From positions 31,809,667-31,873,666 of the forward strand of contig OY294051.1 in assembly GCA_958510825.1 (NCBI GenBank): DNA of 64,000 nucleotides. Direction: 5' to 3'. Numbering within the stretch: the first letter of the stretch is position 1; each line of letters begins with the position of its first letter. Made by a program: the position numbers and the translations under genes. A model generated the notes under the pieces. That model saw only the letters and a list, made by a program, of their open reading frames with translations, was not told the DNA's origin and searched no databases. The DNA comes from Brachypterus glaber. Lineage: Eukaryota > Arthropoda > Insecta > Coleoptera > Kateretidae. Below are positions 32,613-42,419 of the stretch, piece by piece.

Positions 32613-33015
32613 TCCTACGATCCCGAAAAAATATAAAGTTTAAACTTTAAGAATTCTTAATTTAATATTTTCTAATTTTTATTAATTATTCCGCGAATTA
32701 TGTCAACAGGAAATATGTTTTTTATTTAATACAACATATATTGGAAGCTTAACACTGTTTAATAGGTTGCCTAACCGCAAGCATCTTTTAAATCAAGGAA
32801 GATTTGACAGTTTACTAATTAAATTTGATTTCAGTGGATATGCTACCACATAAGACTGTAAAACTCTACAATGTTTTACATTTCATGAGGAAATATTGAT
32901 GTTTTTATACTATTTAGGTAAACACCATGTATAGAGAAAATTACGGAAACAATTATATTTGATAGGATTAACCTAAATCAGTTTGGTAGAAAGGAAAAAA
33001 AAAGAAAAAAATACC
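32613..33015. other. AT-rich DNA before the assembly gap
   Basis: No gene seen. The A-rich run next to the Ns shows no terminus of the Tc1 element, so that end must lie in the gap. Confidence 0.5.
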
Positions 33016-33215
33016 NNNNNNNNNNNNNNNNNNNNNNNNNNNNNNNNNNNNNNNNNNNNNNNNNNNNNNNNNNNNNNNNNNNNNNNNNNNNNNNNNNNNN
33101 NNNNNNNNNNNNNNNNNNNNNNNNNNNNNNNNNNNNNNNNNNNNNNNNNNNNNNNNNNNNNNNNNNNNNNNNNNNNNNNNNNNNNNNNNNNNNNNNNNNN
33201 NNNNNNNNNNNNNNN
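33016..33215. other. Assembly gap, 200 N
   Basis: Exactly 200 N. Its position matches the outer 209 bp of the left inverted repeat of the Tc1 element (by comparison with 36627-36835). The break is therefore probably caused by the long inverted repeat. Confidence 0.99.
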
Positions 33216-33710
33216 CGATATGCGCATGGTTCGCCACTGCATATTTTTTTACAATTTAATTAATTGATTTTATAGCCTAATTAAATGGAAGTAATCTCTT
33301 TTTAAATTTTTTAATTTTCCTTTTCTCGTTTAGGAGATATAAGGTTTTTTCTAAAAATTTACATTTTTGCAAGTAACAAAAAAACTACGCAATGGATTTA
33401 ATTGATTTTTTTTTTAATTTGAAGCTTAAATCGTAAACTTTTATTTATATAATTTAGGTTTCTGTTGGAAACATGTTTAAACTGAGTTTACATTGCTTAA
33501 ATAGTCATGTTTTTTTACTCGATCTTTTTTGTTGCAATTTAAACACAAACTCAAATCTTTCCATAAGTTTTAAAACTTATTCTAATAGCCACACTTATTG
33601 TGACTGATTCCGTCTTTTATTTTTTATCATAAGTCTTCTCATTTAGGAGAAATTATGTTTTTTTGGTAAATAAGGACTTTTTAAGTGGTGGGCTAGTGCC
33701 ACCCCTGTAA
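33216..33710 (+). repeat. Left terminal inverted repeat of the Tc1 element (inner part)
   Basis: About 495 bp that matches the reverse complement of 36133-36626 throughout, with scattered mismatches. Landmarks are TATGCGCATGGTTCGCCACT, CTTAAATAGTCATGTTTTTT and GCTAGTGCCACCCCTGTAA. The outer part is missing in the gap. Confidence 0.93.
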
Positions 33711-33797
33711 CTAACTTTTTTATGATTGACAAGACTTGTCACTTATGTGACAATACTTTTTTAACTCGTTAAAATTTTATTTAATTGTATTATTTAA

Positions 33798-34838
33798 ATG
33801 GAAACAAGTCCGGAAGTAGCTGCCCAAGCTGTAGCTCTGCTACAAGAAGGGCACAGTCAGCGTTATGTTGCTCAACAGTTAAATATTACGAGAGCAGCGG
33901 TAAGAAGAGTATTCCAACGTTTTGAGGAGACCGGTTCCTTTAGTCGACGCCAAGGAGCTGGCAGACATAGGTGCACGTCCGCTCGGGATGACCGATTTAT
34001 CGAGCTTAATTCCCTGCGGAATCGTCGTCTAAATTCAGTTAATTTGAGATCACGGCTTCAAGAAACAAGAGGTGTAGCAGTAAGTAGGTCCACTATTGGT
34101 CGAAGGCTTTTTGAAAGAAACCTTTGCTCTTATAAGGCCGCAACTGGACCTAAACTCACTGCTAACCATCGTCGTGCCAGGCTGCAGTTTGCAAGAAGAC
34201 ATTTAAACTGGGACAGAAACCAATGGGCAAAGGTTATGTTTTCTGATGAAACCAGGATATGTCTATTTGGGAATGATGCAAGACAGCGTGTCTACCGACG
34301 TCCTGGAGAACGTTATGCACAGGCCTGCATCGCAGAAAAAGTTAGTTATGGTGGTGGATCGTGCATGATATGGGGAGGTATATCATTGGAAGCTAAAACT
34401 GAACCCGTTTTTATTATAAGGGAAGAACGTGGACGGCAAAGGCGAAGTCTTACAGCGGAAAGGTATGTCGAAGAAATTTTGGAAGAGCACGTCGTACCTT
34501 ACGCCGGATTTATAGGCGATGACTTTATTTACATGCAAGACAATGCAAAGCCGCATACTGCAGCAAATGTCAGACGATACTTAAGAGATGTCGGTATCGA
34601 CGTCTTAGAGTGGCCAGCTAATAGCCCCGATCTTAACCCAATCGAACATCTCTGGAATGAGTTAAAAAGAAGAATTCGATCAAGGAACCCAGCGCCAGCG
34701 ACAATTCCAGAACTAATTATAGCAGTCGAGGAAGAATGGGAAAATATACCTCAGAATACTATAAGAAACTTAATTCTCTCTATGAGTAATAGAGTACAGG
34801 ATGTACTTAGGGCTAGGGGGGGAAATACCAGATATTAA
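33798..34838 (+). CDS. Tc1/mariner-superfamily transposase, DD34E
   Basis: A 346-residue intact transposase that would cut and paste the surrounding element. Residues ~1-55 form a helix-turn-helix paired-like domain (GHSQRYVAQQLNITRAAVRR), residues ~56-115 a second HTH (SRSTIGRRLFERNL), and the rest the RNase H-like catalytic domain. The catalytic triad is Asp150 (MFSDETR), Asp248 (MQDNAKPH) and Glu283 (NPIEHLW); 34 residues separate the last two, the DD34E signature of Tc1 proper. GGIS at about 194 and WPANSPDLNP are also family hallmarks. The length is the usual 340-350. The start ATG (TTTAAATGG) follows a run of stops. No frameshift or missing key residue, so it may be functional. Confidence 0.96.
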   Translation: METSPEVAAQAVALLQEGHSQRYVAQQLNITRAAVRRVFQRFEETGSFSRRQGAGRHRCTSARDDRFIELNSLRNRRLNSVNLRSRLQETRGVAVSRSTIGRRLFERNLCSYKAATGPKLTANHRRARLQFARRHLNWDRNQWAKVMFSDETRICLFGNDARQRVYRRPGERYAQACIAEKVSYGGGSCMIWGGISLEAKTEPVFIIREERGRQRRSLTAERYVEEILEEHVVPYAGFIGDDFIYMQDNAKPHTAANVRRYLRDVGIDVLEWPANSPDLNPIEHLWNELKRRIRSRNPAPATIPELIIAVEEEWENIPQNTIRNLILSMSNRVQDVLRARGGNTRY

Positions 34839-34869
34839 TATTAGACATATCGCACCCGTTACAGAACAG

Positions 34870-35062
34870 TGTTATAACACAAAATTTTGAAAAATGTGTT
34901 TTTAGTGTAATTATGGCTCTTATTAGGATCTACCGACCTTTATAACTGGCATATTACATATAACTATAGCATAGTTTCATGTAATATGCCAGTTATACAG
35001 ATCAGTAGATCTCAATACGAGCAGTAATTACACTAAAAACACATTTTTCAAAATTTTGTGTC
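34870..35062. repeat. Hairpin with ~80-bp arms after the transposase gene
   Basis: AACACAAAATTTTGAAAAAT, then TTACACTAAAAACACATTTT-type arms, pair across a centre near 34970 (TAACTGGCATATTACAT with ATGTAATATGCCAGTTA). It begins about 35 bp after the stop codon. It could be a 3' end or RNA structure, or a small MITE nested in the transposon. Confidence 0.85.
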
Positions 35063-35225
35063 CTGTATTATTGTTATTGAGTATTCTGTTATTGTGTATT
35101 CTCTAATTGTGTTTTGTTATTGAGTATTCTTTTATTGTGTTCTGTATGGTTGTTATTGAGCATTCTGTTATTGTGTTCTGTTATTGAGTATTCTGTTATT
35201 GTGTTCTGTATTATTCTTATTGAGT
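35063..35225. repeat. Minisatellite, TTATTGAGTATTCTG / TTATTGTGTTCTG
   Basis: About six alternating copies of TTATTGAGTATTCTG and TTATTGTGTTCTG (period about 28 bp), directly after the hairpin. Confidence 0.88.
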
Positions 35226-36132
35226 TTGCAAGTTTTTTGTGGATTAGGCCTAATGGGGAAACCAGTATAAAAAAAACGAGCTAATCACTTTACCTCATGG
35301 ATGGCTTGGAAATAAGTGCTGGTAAATAGGAACAAATTTGATGGAAAAATAATACATATTTTTTAAAATAAACTGCTTATGGAATATATGTGGCTGGACT
35401 ATAATTGTGTGGTTCTGAACTATTGTTGTGTTAAATTACGGTATGGAATATTTGTGAAAAAAAAATTGGAAAATGTACAAAAAAAGGAATGGAATTATTA
35501 TTTTGAAAAGAATAGGAGTAAATGCTGCCAGGCATGGGATATACAGCTGCCTCAAACCATTTTTAAAACCTAATTCTGTATGAAAAACATTGAGAAATAT
35601 GACTATAACGTCTATAATATTTATGTAGATAAATTTTAACTATAGTGTATACACATTGATAACCTAGCCTCAACCGTGTAATGTTGGTTAGTTTTAGTGT
35701 TTTGTTAAATTAAATTGAATGTTTTATTGACCATAATGTAATGTAACTTATAATAACGAAAAACAGCATTGTTGTAAAAAAACATACACGTCTAATACGT
35801 TTTTTTGTGTTTATAATTGTTATTAAATAATTTTAATAAAATTTAAAATTTGTTTATTGTTATTTTATTTGATAAAATATTTTGTTTAAAAAAAATTAAA
35901 AAGCAAAAAGTCCTTAAAAAGACGTTAGAACTTGTTTTTGGAGTACCATTAGAGATTTAAACAGTCTGTGCAAAGTTCGTTCGACATATATGCCTCAAAA
36001 CGCAGTCTGAGCTGGGAACCAAAAAGTTGCTAACGCAGAAAACGTGTTAATTAAATGTATTTATTTAAGCTAAAGTTATAGAAGTGCAATAGATCTTTAT
36101 ATTCTATCGACGCTTTTCCGTCATATACAGTT
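35226..36132. other. Non-coding interior of the Tc1 element
   Basis: No second ORF with recognisable features. The open frame at 35379-35573 is short and unsupported. Confidence 0.55.
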
Positions 36133-36835
36133 TTACAGGGGTGGCACTAGCCCACTGATTAAAAAGTCACTTTTTCCCAAAAACTTTAATTTCTCCTAAA
36201 TGAGAAGACTTATGATAAAAAATAAAAGAAGGAATCAGTCACAATAAGTGTGGCTTTTAGAATAAGTTTTAAAACTTATGGAAACATTTGAGTTTGTGGT
36301 TAAATTGCATCAAAAAAGATTGGGTAAAAAAACATGACTATTTAAGCAATGTAAACCCAGTTTAAACATGTTTGCAACAGAAACTTAAATTAAATAAATA
36401 AAAGTTAAGGACTTAAGCTTCAAATTAAAAAATAAATCAATTAAATCCACTGTGTAGTTTTTTTGTTATTTGCAAAAATGTTTATTTTCAGAAAAAACCG
36501 TATATCTCCTAAACGAAAAAAGGAAAATTAAAAAGTTAAAAAAGAAATTACTCCCATTTAATTGGCCTATAAAATCAATTAATTAAATTGTAAAAAAATA
36601 TGCAGTGGCAAACCGTGCGCATATAGAAGAAGCAGTAAAAAAACATAGCTGTGTAATTTTCATTGCTGCCGGTTTAAAAAAAGATTTTTGATAATTTTTA
36701 TTCCAGTAATTAAGAGCTAAAAGTTCAAGCTTTAAAAAAAAAAAAGGTCAAATAAATCTATTGAATAGTTTTGGAGTTATTAGCATTTAAAAATGTGTAT
36801 TTTTTTAGGTGGGCCGATATTTTTGAGCAGAAGTG
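36133..36835 (-). repeat. Right terminal inverted repeat of the Tc1 element
   Basis: About 703 bp. The inner 494 bp pairs with 33216-33710; the outer 209 bp, ending GGGCCGATATTTTTGAGCAG then AAGTG, has its partner hidden by the gap. Confidence 0.88.
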
Positions 36836-36837
36836 TA

Positions 36838-38641
36838 TAATATAAATAGTTTCATTTTTGTTTAGATTGCAAATGGTACAAAGTTCTTTTGGGTTTATTC
36901 TGTAAAAAGATCCATTAGCAGATATTGACAGACAAAAGTTTGACGCTACTCTAATCTACATTATGATAGGTGTAAAATTAATGTTTTCATTAAAGAGTAA
37001 ATATTTCTGTGCGAGGCGAGATACAGACAACGAACTGTAAAAAATGGAATATACAAAGGAACTCAAGGAGTTTAGGTCATTATTGTGAAGGTATTCTTTA
37101 AAATTTTCTAATGAAATTGACCTGTAACGACCAAAACGGTTTCTAAATTAAAACTTGGATGAAACGTACGCAAGGTACATCAGTCTCCCCTAGGATATAT
37201 TTTATCCTCATCTATTTCTAACAGAGTAAGTTTAAGAACTTTTCAATCTAAATCTTTTCTAAAACTTTATATATACAGTGACGGGTATGAAGACCCTGAA
37301 ATAACCAAAGCGGCCCGACTAAAAAAATCGTCTAAGATGAAAAGTTAACTGGAAATTGCTTTGTTTTCGATACCAGATTATCCTTATTTATTAGTTTTAA
37401 GAGACAAATGTAATAGGTTTTTTATATGACGTTGAACCTGGGACCTCATACAATGTATTTTTTTAGTCACACGGTGGTCTTAAAGAAGGCTTAAGTGAAA
37501 ATCAAAATCCAAATTATGCTTATATTCTCATAATATTAAAATTATATTATCTATAGGGTATCTGGGGATTTAAAATCTGCATTACTACACAATATCATAT
37601 TTTTTCATTAATAATTTAACGTTATAATAAAATTATTTTTTGATCAGGCGCCTAGTAATTGGTTGCCCTTAATATAGTTATAAAAACTGTAAGTCCGTCC
37701 CTGTCCACACTCGGCAACAACGCAACGCCAGTGTATCTATGATATAAGTTAAAAAAGGTTGACAAAAGATGACTCATAGCTCGCAGATCCCCGGGATATG
37801 GTCATGAAAGTATGACACTTATTATTTAGTACCATATATAAAATTTTACTGCATGACGCGTGAAATCGTTCCTAAGTTATTAAATCAAATTATTTTTTTG
37901 GTAAAAAAATGAAAATCCTGGCTGTTTGTTTTTTGTAATACAGATTTGTAATCATCAGCATAACAATCTGACTATAATGTGTAACGATGAAACGTTGCAA
38001 GCACCCTGTCAAAACATCGGCACTATTGTACACTAGAGCCATCTAGTTTAAAATTTCAAACTAGGTGTTTTGTTTAATTTTAAATTTTGTATCTTTAAAA
38101 CATTATATTCTAGCAAAAAACTGTATTTAACATTTTTTATAGGGCTTAAAATGAGCTTTTATTTAAAATATAATTTTTTGAAATCGGGTTATAAATATGT
38201 GAGATATGCTAAAAAAACCTTTTACTGCTTTAAACGCCAATATCTCGAAAACAATGCGTTTTAGAAAAACGTTATTTATTTTTGACCAATTTAAAATTAT
38301 CTTTTATATGTGCTAAATTAAACGAATACAAAAATAATTGCCTTAATTATAAACAAAAAACGCTAAAAATAGGAGTTTTACCCTATTTTTACCCCCTTAC
38401 CACCAATCGTTTACCCCCACAATCTAATCAGCTCTTTGGAATATGATAAAAAACAATATGCAAAAAACCGCAATTCGATATCTCATGTAGAAATTGAGTT
38501 AGAGAGTTTACACCCAGACAGACAGACAGACAAACGGACGCAAAAATTATTTTTACTGATTTCGACTCAGAATGGTATAAAACGTCAAGAAATGTGAAAA
38601 AAAAAACGTGGTCAAAAATTTTTACTTTTCGGCGAAGATTT
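36838..38641. other. Intergenic/intronic DNA, no exon found
   Basis: This stretch lies directly downstream of the third phosphatase exon. I looked on the minus strand for the expected next exon (a VYAHT-like start after an AG) and did not find it. A CAGACAGACAGACAAACGGA stretch at 38517 resembles ones at 48395 and 63513. Confidence 0.5.
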
Positions 38642-38645
38642 CAAT

Positions 38646-38680
38646 ACATCGGCACTCTTAGTAGCACTAAGTGCCGATGT
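38646..38680. repeat. Short perfect hairpin
   Basis: ACATCGGCACT and AGTGCCGATGT are perfect 11-bp inverted repeats around a 13-nt loop. ATCGGCACT also occurs at 38018, so it may be the end of a small element starting there. Confidence 0.6.
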
Positions 38681-38831
38681 AAAATACATTGTGTATTGTC
38701 ACTTTCAAAGGGTTTAAACCTTCTTTAAGAACACTACCAGTAAATGGCATACTGGAACAATCCATTCTAATGAGAGAAATCTTTTCACCAATAAAATATT
38801 TTTAGTTTGCTTCTAATGGTAAGGATCTTAC

Positions 38832-39066
38832 CGGCTGGTGATGCGTGCGTCACCCTTGCTGTGGTCACCAATCCAGTTCTTTTGCCAGCTAGTTGTGACA
38901 ATCTGGCTATGGAATCAACGAAATTGCTCGAATTGGTCATTCCAACACAGTCGCCTGATTTAACGCTTGCAGTTACACCAATAGTGGCTGTGTTGCCTTT
39001 TACTCCCCCCAGATAGGCAGTTGCAGTGCAGGCTGAGTCTGGTACTTGGTGATCAACACAGTATGT
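38832..39066 (-). CDS. Alkaline phosphatase gene, exon 3 (catalytic Ser)
   Basis: This exon encodes 78 residues plus one base, starting TYCVDHQVPDSACTATAYLG and ending TARVTHASPAG. The DSACTATAY segment holds the serine that is phosphorylated in the alkaline phosphatase reaction (Ser102 in the E. coli enzyme). CVD, GVKGN and THASPAG are strongly conserved in insect enzymes. Splice sites are good: TTTTTAG before ACATAC (39066), and G|GTAAGA after the last base at 38832. The exon starts in phase 0 and ends in phase 1, matching exon 2. The next exon should begin by completing Gly and reading VYAHT or similar; I cannot find it in the remaining 38.8 kb. Confidence 0.95.
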
Positions 39067-39263
39067 CTAAAAATACAAAAAAATATATGAAAACTTGTTA
39101 AAATAGCATAACATGAAAATGCTAGTCATGGTTCCTCGAGCCGAATTAAATATAAAATGGAGGAAAAAATGTTTCCGATTATCCAAGAAAAAAGCCTTTA
39201 TTTTAGAGGCTACTCGTAAAATATGTTGAAAATACAGTAAATATGTTTTAGGGTCTTAAATAC

Positions 39264-39397
39264 CTTTGATAAAGCAGCATAAGGAAATTTGTCAAAAGCA
39301 AGTTCAAATTCTTCTCCTCCAAGGTAAGCTCTCGCTGCAGTGATAGTTGTTATCGACATACCATCTCCCAAAAATAATATCACATTTTTGGCTCTAC
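39264..39397 (-). CDS. Alkaline phosphatase gene, exon 2 (metal-site Asp)
   Basis: 134 nt encoding (G)RAKNVILFLGDGMSITTI, TAARAYLGGEEFELAFDKF, PYAALSK. FLGDGMS carries the Asp that binds two of the active-site metals (Asp51 in E. coli). The acceptor is TTTTTAG then GTAGAGCC; the donor is TCAAAG|GTATTT. Exons 1 and 2 together are 345 nt, exactly 115 codons, which supports both junctions. The EEFELAF loop is shorter than in many relatives, where a KGQ..G-type insert occurs. Confidence 0.95.
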
Positions 39398-39580
39398 CTA
39401 AAAATTGAAACTAAACTGTAGTCACCCAGCAATCTTTGAACCGGGAGCAACAATTATTAGATTTAGCTGCAGAATTTTACTCAAAACTATTTTTTGTAAA
39501 CTCTATCTCTGCTTGAAATAAACTAAGCAACATTTAAAATAAGGTAAAATATTATTTGTTGGATACCATTAACAGAGGCA

Positions 39581-39672
39581 TGGCATTTAAAATCCACTGT
39601 GCTGAATATTGGAGTAACTCAAGGCTCCATATTAGGACCTGTTCCTTTTCTGTTAAATATAAACGGCATTTA
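39581..39672 (+). pseudogene. LINE reverse transcriptase fragment in intron 1
   Basis: The plus-strand translation gives NIGVTQGSILGPVPFLLNIN followed by GI and a stop. This is the conserved GVPQGSILGPLLFLLYINDI motif B region of non-LTR reverse transcriptases, with several substitutions. Less than 100 bp is recognisable. Confidence 0.8.
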
Positions 39673-40039
39673 GTCTAATTTTAAGGACAAATACACTGAA
39701 AAAAAGACGTTACGCCGCGTTACAGAGGAGGGTGGGTATCAGTAAAAATGTTACGTAACACTTAAAAAATTATAAACTTATAAAATGTTTATTGGATCAC
39801 GTTTTTAACAATGATCTAGGCTTAAAGAGTCCGTCTCCTTGCAAATTTTATTGCACACGGCGTGGTTAACAGTTCACTAAATCCTCTAAACAAAAACAAT
39901 TAGAGATGGAAGCCAATAACCGGTTTTCGGTTAACCGGTTACGGAAATTACATCAGACCGGTTTTTGGTCAAAACACGGAAGCAATAACCGGTTAAAAAC
40001 TGGTTTAAACCATAAAGTAAAATTTCCTTTCATTTTTTT

Positions 40040-40173
40040 TAACTTTTTGTAAAAGGTTACGTAACAAATAGGGGGGGGGGGTGGGGGGTATTGAAAATGT
40101 TACGCCGCGTTACATGGGGGGGTGGGGGTCAAAAATGGCCAAATTTTGCGTTACGTAATACTTGAACGCTCCC
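40040..40173 (-). mobile_element. Partial MITE, GGGAACGTTCAAG family
   Basis: The right arm (GCGTTACGTAATACTTGAAC followed by GCTCCC and TAA) and the opposed G-runs match the 18187 element; the left arm is truncated to GGTTACGTAAC. A second diverged piece lies at 39700-39775. Confidence 0.75.
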
Positions 40174-40211
40174 TAACATAAAAAATTACACAAATTAAGT
40201 TAGTTACCTAC

Positions 40212-40422
40212 CTTCAAAAATTCTTTGATTCAGTCTCTCAATTAAAGCTTCTTCTGCTTTTTGATTCCAAAATTCAGCTGTGTTTTCCTCTTCATTTATG
40301 TTACTGATTGGATCCGCTTTAATCCATCTTTTGCTAATTCTGTGCATATTAATGTCATCTGAAAATAAATAAATTATTAATAATATTAAACTGCTGCCAA
40401 CAAAACAATAGGTACTTTTCAT
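40212..40422 (-). CDS. Alkaline phosphatase gene, exon 1 (signal peptide)
   Basis: Start of a secreted or membrane-bound alkaline phosphatase, which hydrolyses phosphate monoesters outside the cell or in the gut or epithelial brush border. 70 codons plus one base. Residues 1-21 (MKSTYCFVGSSLILLIIYLF) form a signal peptide with a hydrophobic core. A propeptide-like segment (HRISKRWIKADP) follows, then AEFWNQKAEEALIERLNQRI, the conserved N-terminal helix of the insect enzymes. The donor is GAAG|GTAGGT. An alternative is an acceptor TTTATTTTCAG at about residue 22, in which case the true first exon would lie upstream; the good signal peptide makes me prefer the single exon. The start context is weak (TTTTATGA). 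The gene is tandem to a related one at 63 kb. Confidence 0.88.
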
Positions 40423-40539
40423 AAAACAAAAATATGAAAAAAACTAAATAAAACAAAAATTAAAAAAACAATATACGAGGTTATTCAGAAATAAGTTCGA
40501 GAATTTTAAGGGGTATTTCTACATTAAATACACTACCCA

Positions 40540-41095
40540 GTAAAAGAGCTTTTCCATTTTACACCTCCGCGCGTAAAATGGATTTTTTATTATTAAATTT
40601 ACTCTTAGCAGCCTTAAAAATATACCAATTTTCACGAAAACTACCCCCCGCCCCCTTGGGGGGAGTTTATAATCAGATCCACTTTCAGCAACCTTAAAAA
40701 CCTCAATAAAACAATTTTCACAAAAACTACCCCTCCACCCTCAGGGGGTGAAATTAGAAAAAATTTATTAAAAGATTCAGTTTTAGCGACCTCAAAAACC
40801 CCAATATATAAATTTTCAAGAAAACTACCCCCTGTCCCTCAGGGGGTGAAGTAAGATTTACTTTCAGCAACCTGGAAAACCCCAATATACCAATTTTTAT
40901 GAAAACTACCCCGGCCCCTTTGAGGGTGGAGTTAGAATTTTTTTATGATCAGATTCACTTTCAGCAACCTCAAAAATCCTAATATACCAATTTTGACGAA
41001 AATATTGAAAATATTTAAAAATATTTTCCCCCTCACCTCCTCGGGGGTGGAGTTAGAAAAAAATTATTATCAGATTCAATTTCAGCAAAGAATTT
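40540..41095. repeat. ~100-bp tandem repeat array with internal palindromes
   Basis: Five to six diverged units containing TTTCAGCAACCTCAAAAA, CCCCAATATACCAATTTT, CGAAAACTACCCC and AGGGGGTGRAGTTA. The ACTACCCC...GGGGTGGAGT part is a palindrome in each unit. A second array of the same unit is at 49105-49530. It lies just upstream of the phosphatase start. Confidence 0.88.
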
Positions 41096-41190
41096 TTGAA
41101 AGTTTTTGCATTAATACAAGGCTTTCAGAAATTTTAAAAATTTTCAAAATGAGAAAGCAAAATTTTGAAAATTTTCAAAATGGGAAAGCA

Positions 41191-41536
41191 AAAATATGAA
41201 AAAAAGTTCTTGTAAAGGTTGGTCCGGAATGAGCCCTAAGGGAGCTACGACCCTCCTAAGGGTACATCTAAAAAGTAGTTTTTATACATTTTTTAATTAA
41301 AGATTAATATTTATTGAGAAAATTTCAAAAAATCTGCAGATACAAAAGTTTGGGGCAAAATTAAATTAAATAATAGCCTTTATCAATGTTAAGGTATGGG
41401 CGAAAATGGCGAAAATTTGTTACTGTGGTTTGGAGTTCCGAAGAACTACCTTTTAGATGTACCCTTAGGAGGGTCGTTGCTCCCTTAGGGCTTATTTCCG
41501 GACCAACCTCAATAAGAACTTTTTTCATATTTTTAC
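41191..41536. mobile_element. Foldback element with ~85-bp arms
   Basis: AAATATGAAAAAAAGTTCTT, then GGTTGGTCCGGAATGAGCCC and CCTAAGGGTACATCTAAAA, are mirrored at 41450-41536 (TTTTAGATGTACCCTTAGG, GGGCTTATTTCCGGACCAAC). It shares its arm sequence with the element at 22393-23128. Confidence 0.88.
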
Positions 41537-41599
41537 TTTTATATTTTCAATGCATAATAGTTATTTTCTTAACTAATGTATGACGGCCTCGTGGGCTGA

Positions 41600-41995
41600 T
41601 ATTCTTAAGTTTAAGTTTTCTTAATACTAAAATAATAGGTAGCCATGGCCTAAGTATGCCTATTAAAAATAAACAATTGCTAGTTTTACATTTCTTACAA
41701 ACGTCAAAATGGACGCGGTGATGACAGAATTTTTAATAAAAACAGTATTTTATTCAAAAACTAAAGAATAATTTGGGGTTTTCTTTAATTTTTATGGTTT
41801 AGTTAACGTGCTTCTATTTATAGAATAGTTATAATACCTAATTAATAGGGTATGTAACTAATTTTGGGTGAGATCAAAAGCTGTACGTAAAAGAGTGGGT
41901 GAAAAATTTTTTAGTCACTAGTGGAAAAAAACTCACTTTTGAAATTTAAAATAGTGCTCAAAACAAGTGTTTCTATGAAGGTGTTGGATAAAAGT
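41600..41995 (-). repeat. Inverted copy of the 19735-20110 repeat
   Basis: The same landmarks on the opposite strand: TCAAAATGGACGCGGTGATG, AACTAATTTTGGGTGAGATC and GAGTGGGTGAAAAA. It carries a short insertion (TAGTCACTAGTGG) relative to the first copy. Confidence 0.88.
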
Positions 41996-42419
41996 ATTGA
42001 AATACACATTTTTTTTTGAATGTAGAATCACCCCTTACAATTCTCGACCTGATTTATGAAAACCCTGTACAAATAAATAAATAAATAAAATTACAGTGTT
42101 TTCATGGTAATCGAGTAACGTAGGAAATTTTTTGGTTTTTTTTTTACGTTAAAATTCTGTGTAAAGCAAATCACAAAACCGCAAATTAGTTTTTTTTTGT
42201 TACGTCACCACAAAACGTGTGGTTGCAAGGAAAGACCGTACTTGTCGGTTATAGATTTAATTTTACATTTTTAATTTTTATAATGGTATACCACTATATG
42301 GTATTTACTACTACTAGGTAGGTAGCTTCTATATTCTATCCTTATACTGGAGAATTTAAATGGTAGCAAGTTTAAAAAAAACTCGTATGTCTCAAGCATA
42401 TAGTACCCACTAAAACGTG
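41996..42419. other. AT-rich DNA, no gene seen
   Basis: No exon. The GTAGAATCACCCCTTACAAT block at 42022 resembles the 22.4-kb foldback arm. Confidence 0.45.

Larger units (their letters stand above)
33010..36835 (+). mobile_element. Tc1-type transposon with ~0.7-kb inverted repeats
   Basis: A nearly complete DNA transposon of about 3.8 kb: long terminal inverted repeats, one intact transposase gene, an internal 80-bp hairpin and a minisatellite. The right end is read directly as TTTTTGAGCAGAAGTG followed by TA at 36836-36837, the expected TA target site. The left end is in the gap, so the start given is an estimate. Arms of roughly 700 bp are far longer than the 20-250 bp of most Tc1 relatives. 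Confidence 0.85.
39398..40211 (-). other. Intron 1 of the alkaline phosphatase gene
   Basis: It runs from donor GAAG|GTAGGT (40211) to acceptor TTTTTAG (39398). It contains a LINE fragment (39581-39672), two pieces of the GGGAACGTTCAAG MITE family (39700-39775, 40040-40173) and a cluster of five ACCGGTT-type motifs (39918-40005). Confidence 0.85.

Noticed and set aside
32968..33267. Open frames across the N gap
   Set aside because: They consist mostly of unknown bases.
38807..39016. Plus-strand open frame at the phosphatase exon
   Set aside because: It is the antisense shadow of exon 3, which has conserved protein motifs and proper splice sites on the minus strand.
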